Assembly: GCA_002297665.1 (NCBI GenBank)
Contig: DBMS01000175.1
Location: forward strand, 1,050-12,283
Length of the DNA stretch: 11,234 nucleotides
Source of the DNA: Holophagaceae bacterium UBA692
GTDB lineage: Bacteria; Acidobacteriota; Holophagae; Holophagales; Holophagaceae
Direction of reading: 5' to 3'
The translations under genes and the position numbers were made by a program. Positions 1-6,095 of this stretch are shown here, piece after piece (within the stretch, counting starts at the first letter, position 1; every line of letters begins with the position of its first letter). The notes beneath the pieces are model-generated. The model saw only the letters and a list, made by a program, of their open reading frames with translations. It made no database searches and had not been told where the DNA came from.

Positions 1-1
1 C

Positions 2-208
2 CGGATCCCGAAGAGCTGGGACGAGACCATCCGGTTCTATCGACAGACGTACCCGCCGAGGTATACAAGGCGGCTCATCGCCGAGCAGCCCGGCGTGAAG
101 GCCGTGCACATCGACAACCCGGACGCGAAGCCGGGCCTCTGGGAAGGGCTGAACATCTACGAGACGAAGGGCGAGGTCCGCATCTTCGTGCTCGTGAAGC
201 GGAAGTGA
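2..208 (+). CDS. 3' end of an unidentified protein gene (partial)
   Basis: The frame is open from the left edge and ends at TGA 206-208, giving 68 residues of C-terminus. The visible stretch begins R-I-P-K-S-W-D-E-T and ends in a strand-like, basic tail (IFVLVKRK). Codons end almost entirely in G or C, as in the confident genes here, so it is very likely coding. I do not recognise the family, and nothing visible identifies a catalytic motif or membrane segment. The stop lies only 6 nt before tRNA-Gln, so the gene may be co-transcribed with the tRNAs and share their terminator. The start is outside the window. Confidence 0.7.
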   Translation, partial: RIPKSWDETIRFYRQTYPPRYTRRLIAEQPGVKAVHIDNPDAKPGLWEGLNIYETKGEVRIFVLVKRK

Positions 209-214
209 GGTTCT

Positions 215-288
215 TGGGGAATCGTCTAACGGCAGGACGCCAGACTCTGGATCTGGCTATCTAGGTTCGAATCCTAGTTCCCCAGCCA
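215..288 (+). tRNA. tRNA-Gln (anticodon CTG)
   Basis: A full cloverleaf can be drawn. The acceptor arms TGGGGAA (215-221) and TTCCCCA (278-284) pair perfectly. The anticodon stem CCAGA/TCTGG (240-244/252-256) encloses the loop CTCTGGA with anticodon CTG at 247-249, reading the CAG codon favoured in this GC-rich genome. The T-arm carries GGTTCGAATCC. The discriminator is G285 and the CCA end is encoded (286-288). It is followed 57 nt later by tRNA-Glu, with no terminator between them, so the two are probably processed from one precursor. Confidence 0.96.
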
Positions 289-345
289 GTCGAGGTTGCC
301 CCGGGGCCGCCTGCCCGGCCGACGGGGCGAGAAAAGAGAGGAAAT

Positions 346-420
<75 letters not shown>

Positions 421-424
421 TCCG

Positions 425-460
425 CCCCCTGCAACCCTCGTCCAGTTGCAGGGGGTTTTT
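425..460 (+). terminator. Rho-independent terminator of the tRNA transcript
   Basis: A perfect 11-bp stem, CCCCCTGCAAC (425-435) with GTTGCAGGGGG (445-455), encloses a 9-nt loop and is followed directly by five T residues (456-460). It starts 4 nt after tRNA-Glu and should end the tRNA-Gln/tRNA-Glu transcript. Confidence 0.93.
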
Positions 461-544
461 CGCTCGCGGACTGCAAGGGTCCGGGCGCTGAAGCTGCCGT
501 GCATCGAGCCCTCGGCGGTGGTCGGGTGAGGGTCTAGTCCGGGC

Positions 545-656
545 GTCCGCTTGGGTGAGCGGACCCACGGGCACGGAATCGTTCCGTCCGAGCCCACCAG
601 CTTGACGACTTCGGCCGTGGCCGAGAGGCATGGCCTGGCCCTCCCGGCCATGCCTC
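545..656. other. Cluster of four short inverted repeats
   Basis: Four stems lie close together: 545-551/558-564 (GTCCGCT with AGCGGAC, 6-nt loop); 573-578/582-587 (ACGGAA with TTCCGT, 3-nt loop); 611-616/619-624 (TCGGCC with GGCCGA, loop too short to form without fraying); and 625-635/646-656 (an 11-bp stem containing GGCATGGCC, 10-nt loop). The last is 45 nt past the stop of the minus-strand peptide gene and could be its transcription terminator, although neither strand shows a T tract. No convincing coding frame covers 461-700. Short palindromes are common in GC-rich DNA, so a structured RNA is only a possibility. Confidence 0.35.
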
Positions 657-700
657 CCGGCGTGTCCTCTTGCTGTGGGTCTGTGGAACAGATGGCCGAT

Positions 701-883
701 TCAGACGTGCGCGGCCGCATCGAAGACGGCGGCCGAGAACGAATCGCCAGCCGCCCAGGCGTTCGCTGCTAGCTTGTGGAAGAACTTCTCCTGGGCGGCG
801 TCGCCGCCGGTGACGCTGCGCAGTTCCTCCTCCCGCAGGGGGTGAACTGCCTTCGGCGTGGTCGCGGTGGGCTTCTTGGACAT
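701..883 (-). CDS. Small double-glycine leader peptide (bacteriocin/PCAT-substrate type)
   Basis: This encodes 60 residues, from ATG at 883-881 to TGA at 703-701. Residues 16-27 read LREEELRSVTGG. Counted back from the Gly-Gly, this gives Leu-12, Glu-8, Leu-7, Val-4, Gly-2 and Gly-1, the classic double-glycine leader cleaved by C39-peptidase ABC exporters. The predicted 33-residue core (28-60) has no cysteine and is rich in Ala, with aromatics spaced as in an amphipathic helix (FFHKLAANAW, AAVFDAAAHV). The start is fixed by a purine-rich ribosome site (AAGGAAAGG, 8 nt before ATG); the same frame runs open far upstream but reads as noise. A 7-bp hairpin (904-920) sits just before the ribosome site, and a stronger one (625-656) follows the stop. 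No exporter, immunity or modification gene lies in the window. It may be an unmodified bacteriocin, a signalling peptide or an orphan substrate; the leader assignment is firm, the role is not. Confidence 0.75.
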   Translation of the reverse strand: MSKKPTATTPKAVHPLREEELRSVTGGDAAQEKFFHKLAANAWAAGDSFSAAVFDAAAHV

Positions 884-962
884 CGCGGTATCCTTTCCTT
901 TTCTCAGCCCTGGGGGCTGAATCCGGTATGTGACTGCTCGCCAGGGTCGACGGTGCCCGAGC

Positions 963-1178
963 CCGGACCTGACCGGCGGCCCATCGTGGACGGCAGAGCC
1001 GGTACAACCCGCGTTCCTTGAAGTACCCGGAGCGCCCGGCGATGGGGTCGACCTCGCGGGCGAGCGCGACGGGACTGAATCGCCCACGCCGGGTGCGCTC
1101 CCTGGCGACCACTTGGACCGCCTGCCAGATGACGCGGAGACGCTTCTTCGCGTCTTCCTGCGTACGACCTCGGCGCAC
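963..1178 (-). pseudogene. Possible gene remnant or short ORF of unknown function
   Basis: A minus-strand frame begins at GTG 1178-1176, 13 nt after an in-frame TGA, and stays open to 534. Only its first 70 or so residues look like protein. They are mixed in composition, with a helical KKRLRVIWQAVQVVARE segment followed by a stretch containing SGYFKERGLYRLC, and mostly G/C-ending codons. Further on the frame becomes low-complexity and overlaps the double-glycine peptide gene in another frame, so the full 214-residue ORF is unlikely to be real. The boundary given marks where the protein-like part fades. I do not recognise the family. It may be a decayed gene, a small gene that has lost its stop by frameshift, or chance. 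Confidence 0.25.
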
Positions 1179-1190
1179 CAGGGAAGGCTG

Positions 1191-1218
1191 TCACCCTGAG
1201 TGCAATCACTCAGGGTGA
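1191..1218. repeat. Perfect 12-bp inverted repeat
   Basis: TCACCCTGAGTG (1191-1202) and CACTCAGGGTGA (1207-1218) are exact reverse complements around a 4-nt CAAT spacer. Neither side is followed by a T tract, which argues against an ordinary intrinsic terminator. It lies 12 nt upstream of the minus-strand GTG at 1178 and about 307 nt upstream of the peptide gene. It could be an operator, an RNA hairpin in a 5' leader, or the scar or end of a small mobile or REP-like element. Confidence 0.7.
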
Positions 1219-1399
1219 TTCTCGCGGCGCGGCTCGATTGCGTTCCTCGAAGCCTTGGCGTGGGCCGGTGACTCGCAGCGCCGTGCGGGGGCGCGGAGCG
1301 CCCGCCAGCTCGTCTCCCCGATCTCGGCGGATGCGGCCCCGCCGGCGTTCCCGGCCGGGGGTCGGCAACCGAGACGCCCGTGGACAGCGTTGCGGGAGT

Positions 1400-1744
1400 G
1401 CTGAACGCGTGGCCCCGCCGCGAGAGCGGAGGGTGCGCGCTTGGTGGCGTGCACGCCAACGGGACAAGCGTCGCGCAGCCTTCGTCGAGCTCTCCTACAG
1501 GATCCCCTGGGACTCGACGCGGTTCTTCGATCTCGTGGTCGATACGGGCAAGGTCCAGCCCGGACAGGCCGTCCCCATCATCGCCCAGGTCAGCCGCGTC
1601 GCGCGGGGCGAGGGCGGCGTCGGAGGGAAGCTCGCTGGCGACGACGATCCCGTGGTGCGCGACGCCATCGCCGATGCACTGGGGTGTCGCGCGGAGCACA
1701 TCGAGCGCGGCGGGCACCAACCCCAGGCCCCGGTCACGGCCTGA
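1400..1744 (+). pseudogene. Remnant of a cytidylate-kinase-like family gene (C-terminal part)
   Basis: The plus frame ending at TGA 1742-1744 holds a segment that reads like the end of a cytidylate-kinase-like (Cytidylate_kin2-type) P-loop kinase: AERVAPPRERRVRA, then QRDKRRAAFVELSYR, then WDSTRFFDLVVDTGKV. This follows the family order of a VAPLExRVRxVM-like strand and helix, an arginine-rich lid, and a Y-x-x-x-W-D/N...DLV-x-N/D-T ending. Codons from about 1470 onward are strongly G/C-ending. The N-terminal P-loop half is absent, the lid is shortened, and I see no credible start, so a truncated or decayed gene is likely. The last 40 or so residues match nothing I know. The end overlaps the convergent GH144 gene by 11 nt. 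The family call rests on remembered sequence pattern only. Confidence 0.42.
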
Positions 1745-3164
1745 GCGTCTGCTCGACGACGCCATGCTCCGCGGGGGCCGCATCCAGCCACCCGCCCGTG
1801 AAGCCTGCCCTGCGCAGCCCGGTGGTCAGGTAGCTGCACTTCTTCAGGAGATCCCAGAGGAACCCCGAGCGGTAGTTCTCGATCATCAGCACGATGGGCC
1901 CCTCGTCGATGCCCAGGTACTGGGTGGCGAACCAGCCGCTCGACCCGTCCGCGCCGCGGTAGGAGAGGTTGAAGGCGTCCTTGAAGCCGTATCGTCCGTA
2001 GACCCGGTAGCCGAAGGTGTCTCGCAGCCCCACCAGCGTGGGGACGGCCAGCTCCGGTGCGAACGGGACGGAGCCGCCCACCGCCGAGGGCGCGATGGTG
2101 CCGTCGTCCGTGGAGGAGTCCGGCCCCGCCCCACGCGCCCAGTACGCATGGAAGCGCGTGGCGCGCCGCTCGGCGGCTGGATCGAGCGGGCCGTCCGAGG
2201 CGGTCAGGCCCCACACCCGCGTGCCGTATCCCTCCCAGCCCCCGGGATTGGCGACGCAGTAGTTCCGGTTGGCGTAGGTGGCGCGCACCGAGTTCACGAA
2301 GTAGTCGCTCTGCCGGGCGCGCATGTAACGGTCCTGGATACCGCGGAAGTCGATCCAGACGTGTGAATACTGGTGCCCGAAGAGCGGGCCGAACTGGAAG
2401 GAGGCCTGGCCCTGGAAGGTGCCCCAGACCTGGGACTTCGTGTACTCGGGCCAGGCGGCGGCGGGGATGGGGTGGGTGGGCGAGCCCATGGCCAGGAACT
2501 CCAGGAGCATCGCCTCCATGTAGCCGTGCCAGTCCCAGGTGTTGAAGCCTTCTTCCGGCGTCCAGCCCATGCTGACGCGGTTGGCGCGGGGCATGGCCCA
2601 GGTCCACTCGACCCGCTCGTTGAGGCGGTTCGCGATGGCGCGGATCTCGGCTTCGGCGGGCCGGTCGAAGTAGGCCCGGCAGGTGAGGGCGCCCGCGATG
2701 AGCAGGGCGGTGTCGATGGTGGAGAGCTCGACGTTCTTGAACCGGAGTCCGGTCTTCATGTCGAGGAAGTGGTAGTAGAAGCCCCGGTAGCCCGATACGT
2801 TGACGGGATCGGGGCCCTGGGGGGCCCGCTCCAGGAAGCGCAGGGTCTTGAGGACCCGCTGCGCCGCCTGGTCACGGGTGACGTAGCCCCGCTCGGCGCC
2901 GATGACGTAGGCCGTCAGCCCGAAGCCCACCGCCGAGATGCTGGCGAAGGAAGGGGTGGGATGGCGGTCCGGGATGAGGCCCGTCCCCGGATCCGCTGTG
3001 TCCCAGAAGAACTGGAACGTCCGCTGTTCCAGCAGATCGATGAATGCCTGGTCCGAAAGCTCCGGCACGGGGGGGGCGGGCGCGGCGGCGCCGCAGGCGG
3101 TGGATGCCGCCAGCAGCAACGCCAGGCCAACGGACGCCGTTTTCATGGATGTAAACGTTCCCAT
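1734..3164 (-). CDS. Exported GH144-type glucanase (glucoamylase-domain family; probable endo-beta-1,2-glucanase)
   Basis: This encodes 476 residues with an N-terminal export signal (about 1-30, or from the internal Met7). A cysteine at 24 follows a hydrophobic run; STAC is a poor lipobox, so Sec secretion or a lipoprotein are both open. The mature protein begins with FIDLLEQRTFQFFWDTADP and GLIPDR (about 41-67), the usual opening of the glycoamylase-like domain. EGFNTWDWHGYMEAML (205-220), LAMGSPTHPIP (224-234), and GIDEGPIVLMIENYRSGFLW (418-437) are characteristic of GH144. Characterised GH144 enzymes are endo-beta-1,2-glucanases giving sophoro-oligosaccharides; older annotation says 'glucoamylase'. 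It begins 19 nt after the receptor gene and is the last gene of the operon. Start 3164 has GGAAGG 10 nt upstream; the alternative ATG at 3146 has no clear ribosome site. A LacI-operator-like sequence overlaps this start. Activity on beta-1,2-glucan is inferred from family. Confidence 0.88.
   Translation of the reverse strand: MGTFTSMKTASVGLALLLAASTACGAAAPAPPVPELSDQAFIDLLEQRTFQFFWDTADPGTGLIPDRHPTPSFASISAVGFGLTAYVIGAERGYVTRDQAAQRVLKTLRFLERAPQGPDPVNVSGYRGFYYHFLDMKTGLRFKNVELSTIDTALLIAGALTCRAYFDRPAEAEIRAIANRLNERVEWTWAMPRANRVSMGWTPEEGFNTWDWHGYMEAMLLEFLAMGSPTHPIPAAAWPEYTKSQVWGTFQGQASFQFGPLFGHQYSHVWIDFRGIQDRYMRARQSDYFVNSVRATYANRNYCVANPGGWEGYGTRVWGLTASDGPLDPAAERRATRFHAYWARGAGPDSSTDDGTIAPSAVGGSVPFAPELAVPTLVGLRDTFGYRVYGRYGFKDAFNLSYRGADGSSGWFATQYLGIDEGPIVLMIENYRSGFLWDLLKKCSYLTTGLRRAGFTGGWLDAAPAEHGVVEQTLRP
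3150..3163. promoter_or_regulatory. LacI-type operator candidate at the glucanase start
   Basis: TGTAAACGTTCCCA matches the ideal CG-centred palindrome TGTAAACGTTTACA at 12 of 14 positions and shares the 10-mer AACGTTTACA (minus strand) with the site before the regulator gene. It covers most of the first start codon and following codons of the glucanase. It could regulate an internal promoter, act as a roadblock, or be coincidental. Confidence 0.4.
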
Positions 3165-3183
3165 GTCGGTTGGACCTTCCTGC

Positions 3184-6036
3184 TCAGAACTGGAACGTGG
3201 CGCCGAACTGGATGCGGCGGCCGGTCATGGCGTCCGTGGGCTGGCCGAACTTCTCGGCCGCGCCCGCGGATCCGTCAATGTAGCCGGAATCCCAGCCGTA
3301 GAGGAAGTTGTTGTAGTTGAAGACATTGAGCGCTTCCACGTTCACGCCCAGCCGGGTCTTGCCGATCCGGAAGTCCTTCTGGAGCTTCAGGTCCACGGAG
3401 CGGTAGCCCCAGGCGTCGGGGATGATGAAGCTGTACTTCTTGGGCCGGCCGGCGTTGTAGTGGAAGTGGCGCTGGTTGTAGCCCCAGCCGTTGGTCACGT
3501 CCCAGATGGTGTAGGGCTTGCCGGAGCTGAGGGTGATCAGGCCGCTGAGGCGGAAGCCGTAGGGCAGGCTGACGATGCCGTCCATGACCAGGCGGTTGCG
3601 CTCGTCGTCGGCGGTGGGGTGCTTGCCGTAGGCCTCGGCGTTGACGAAGTCCAGGCTGAAGAGGTCGTTGCCGGTCTGCTTGGCGCTGGAGAGGGTGTAG
3701 TGGATGCCGGCGCCCCAGCCCGAGGCCTCGGTGAAGGGCTTCTCCACGACCACGTACATCGCGTCGTACCACGTCTTCTTGGTGTCGCTGAGCAGGACGT
3801 TGGAGTAGCCGGGGACGGAGATGAAGTTCAGCTGGGCGTCGCGGTTGCCCCATTTCCAGGTGATCGAGTCGAAGCTGCGCACGTCCGTGAAGGTGACCGA
3901 GGCGTTGACGCTGCCGACCTTGGTGCGGAAGCCCAGGCTGACCTGGTCGGAGTGGGCGGGCTTGGCGTTGTTGTCGAGGAGGTAGACCTCGGGGTTGGGG
4001 GCCACGCCCTGGGCGATGAGGCCGTTGAGGCCCTCCTTGGACATGTACTTGGGGTCCCACTTGATGGCCGGGGTGCCGTTCACGGGGGAACCGTCGGCGG
4101 AGAAGGTGAAGGTGCGCACGCCGTACTGCAGGCGGAAGCGCTCGTCGAGCACGTTGTTGAAGGACTCGCGGTCGTAGTAGCGGCCCACGCCGCCGAACAC
4201 CACCGCCGTGCCGTCGCCCTTGACGTCGTAGGAGAAGCCGATGCGGGGCTGGAAGGCGCCCAGGTAGGCCTTGCGCTGGCTGCCGTCGGAGAAGTACTTG
4301 GAGTCGTACATCCCGCCCAGCGCGGTCACCACGGCCTGCGGGGTGACGTAGTCCTTGTTGAACATGTCGGCCTCGTAGTCCCAGCGCAGGCCGATGTTCA
4401 CCAGGAGGCGGGGGGTGACGTTCCAGTCGTCCTGGGCGTACACGCCGAACTGCTTGTTGGTGGCGCTGAGATCGGGGTTGCCCGTGCCGTACTGGGCCTG
4501 GAAGGGGATGGTGAGGGTGGGGTCGAGGTTGGGGTCGAAGTTGAACACGGGGTTGCCCACCTGGTACTTCTTGACCCCGTAGTCCATGAAGTCGATGTTG
4601 CCGCCGAACTTGAAGCTGTGGTTCGTCACGGCGACGTAGGAGAAGTCGTCGCGCAGGGAGATGCGCTTCTGCACGAAGTCCTGCTGGTCGGTGTGGCCGC
4701 CGGTGATCAGGATGCCGTAGTAGTTCTTGGCCACGAGGTCGGGATTGATGGCCTTGGGATTCCACTCGGACTTCTGGTAGGTGACCATGAACTCGTTCAC
4801 CCAGTTGGCCGTGGTGAACTTGTCCTTGAGGCTGGTGGTCAGGACGGCGTTGGACATGTCCGTGCCGTTCTCGAACGTGGTCTGGGCGCCGAAGTCGCGC
4901 TTCTCGTGCTCGGAGCGGTAGTTGAAGGAATACTCCACCATGTGGGAGGGATTGAGCTGGTAGTCCACCTTGCCGAACAGGAGGTGGGAGCGGAACGGGG
5001 AGCCGAAGTTGCCGGCGTAGCTCTTCAACTGGCTCACCAGGGCGGGCGAAGCGCCGCTGAGGTTGCCGCCGCCCAGGTAGACCTGGTTGTCGCGGTCCTG
5101 CTGGTTGCCCTCATAGGACACGAAGAAGTGCATCTTGTCCTTGATGATGGGGCCGCCCAGGCTGAACCCCTCCTGGGTGCGGGTGTATTCCGGTTTGGGC
5201 TGGCCGCGCTTTTCCGCGAAGTAGTTGTTCGAGACCAGGGACTTGTTCTGGTAGTAGACGAAGAGGTCGCCGTGGAAGTCGTTGGTTCCGGACTTGGTGA
5301 CGGCGCTGATGACGGCGCCCGAGGCCTTCTGGTACTCGGCCTTGTAGTTCTCGGTCATCACGCGGAATTCCTGCACCGCGCCCAGGGGGAAGGGGTTGCC
5401 GCGGCTGCTGTCCTGGCCGACGGTGCCGCCGGAGAGGAGGTCGCTCTTGTAGCTGGCGCCGTCGATGAAGATGTTCACGCGCTGGTTGGTCTGGCCTCCG
5501 GAGGAGAAGGACTGGTTCATCTCGTCGTTGGAGAGCTTGATGCCGGGGGCCAGCGCTGCGTAGTTCAGGAAGTTGCGGTTGCCCTGGGGCAGGTCCACGA
5601 GCTGCTCGAGGGTGATGTTGGTGGCCACTTCGGCCGAGCGCAGCTCGACGAGGGAGCCCGTGACTTCCACGACCGCCGCGGCCTGGGGCGCCAGGGAGAA
5701 GTCCAGGTCCAGGGCCTGGCCCACCTGCACGCGCACGGACTTGACGGCGGTGCCGGCGCCCGGGGCGCTGGCGGTGAGGGTGTAGGTCGCCGGGTCCAGC
5801 ACGAGGTGGTACGTGCCGTCGGCCTTGGCCACCGCGATGGTGGTGAAGCCCTTGGCCTTGTTCACGGCCGTGACCTTGGCGCCGCCCACGGCCTTGCCGG
5901 CGAGCTGGACGCGCCCCCGGAGGATGGCCGACGTGGTCTGGGCCATGAGGCATGGGGCGGCGCCCATGGCGATGAGGGCCGCCGCGAAGGCGGGGATATG
6001 GGCTGCGCTAACCCTGGCTCGGAGGGTTCGGCTCAT
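3184..6036 (-). CDS. TonB-dependent outer-membrane receptor, Oar-like, with carboxypeptidase-regulatory domain
   Basis: This encodes 950 residues. A signal peptide (1-32) ends near LMAQ. A carboxypeptidase-regulatory-like beta-sandwich follows (about 35-116, ADGTYHLVLDPATYTLTASAPG). Next comes a plug domain (about 123-255) with DLPQGNRNFLNYAALAPG, NIFIDG and QEFRVMTENYKAEYQKASG, then the barrel. The chain ends in ATFQF; the C-terminal aromatic is the normal outer-membrane assembly signal. This architecture is typical of the greatly expanded acidobacterial 'TonB/carboxypeptidase regulatory-like' receptors. The role is TonB/ExbBD-driven uptake of a large substrate, here probably a beta-glucan oligosaccharide given the neighbours. 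The start is supported by AAAGGAGAG before ATG 6036. It lies 59 nt after the regulator gene and 19 nt before the glucanase. The ligand is inferred from context. Confidence 0.93.
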   Translation of the reverse strand: MSRTLRARVSAAHIPAFAAALIAMGAAPCLMAQTTSAILRGRVQLAGKAVGGAKVTAVNKAKGFTTIAVAKADGTYHLVLDPATYTLTASAPGAGTAVKSVRVQVGQALDLDFSLAPQAAAVVEVTGSLVELRSAEVATNITLEQLVDLPQGNRNFLNYAALAPGIKLSNDEMNQSFSSGGQTNQRVNIFIDGASYKSDLLSGGTVGQDSSRGNPFPLGAVQEFRVMTENYKAEYQKASGAVISAVTKSGTNDFHGDLFVYYQNKSLVSNNYFAEKRGQPKPEYTRTQEGFSLGGPIIKDKMHFFVSYEGNQQDRDNQVYLGGGNLSGASPALVSQLKSYAGNFGSPFRSHLLFGKVDYQLNPSHMVEYSFNYRSEHEKRDFGAQTTFENGTDMSNAVLTTSLKDKFTTANWVNEFMVTYQKSEWNPKAINPDLVAKNYYGILITGGHTDQQDFVQKRISLRDDFSYVAVTNHSFKFGGNIDFMDYGVKKYQVGNPVFNFDPNLDPTLTIPFQAQYGTGNPDLSATNKQFGVYAQDDWNVTPRLLVNIGLRWDYEADMFNKDYVTPQAVVTALGGMYDSKYFSDGSQRKAYLGAFQPRIGFSYDVKGDGTAVVFGGVGRYYDRESFNNVLDERFRLQYGVRTFTFSADGSPVNGTPAIKWDPKYMSKEGLNGLIAQGVAPNPEVYLLDNNAKPAHSDQVSLGFRTKVGSVNASVTFTDVRSFDSITWKWGNRDAQLNFISVPGYSNVLLSDTKKTWYDAMYVVVEKPFTEASGWGAGIHYTLSSAKQTGNDLFSLDFVNAEAYGKHPTADDERNRLVMDGIVSLPYGFRLSGLITLSSGKPYTIWDVTNGWGYNQRHFHYNAGRPKKYSFIIPDAWGYRSVDLKLQKDFRIGKTRLGVNVEALNVFNYNNFLYGWDSGYIDGSAGAAEKFGQPTDAMTGRRIQFGATFQF

Positions 6037-6095
6037 GGTTCTCTCCTTTTGTTGTAGGAATTTAACTTATGGTAATGCTGGGGTGGAGCCGGAGG

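Larger units (their letters stand above)
884..1399. other. Gene-poor stretch between peptide gene and kinase remnant
   Basis: I see no complete gene here. Both strands have open frames, as expected at this GC content, but most of their translations are Arg/Pro/Gly-rich noise. It holds a 7-bp hairpin, TCAGCCC/GGGCTGA (904-910/914-920), just before the ribosome site of the peptide gene. It also holds a protein-like minus-strand segment (about 963-1178) and a perfect 12-bp inverted repeat (1191-1218). The promoter of the peptide gene should lie here on the minus strand, but no clear -35/-10 pair stands out. At 1219-1399 nothing convincing is seen. Confidence 0.5.

Noticed and set aside
701..1783. 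A 360-codon minus-strand frame containing the double-glycine peptide
   Set aside because: Only the last 60 residues look like protein and have their own ribosome site; the upstream part is Arg/Pro/Ser-rich noise and overlaps the glucanase gene in another frame.
2938..6057. A plus-strand open frame of 1039 codons opposite the TonB receptor
   Set aside because: Its translation is Val/Gly/Ala/Glu/His-rich repeats typical of the antisense of a G/C3-biased gene, while the minus strand encodes a complete receptor with signal, plug, barrel and C-terminal aromatic.
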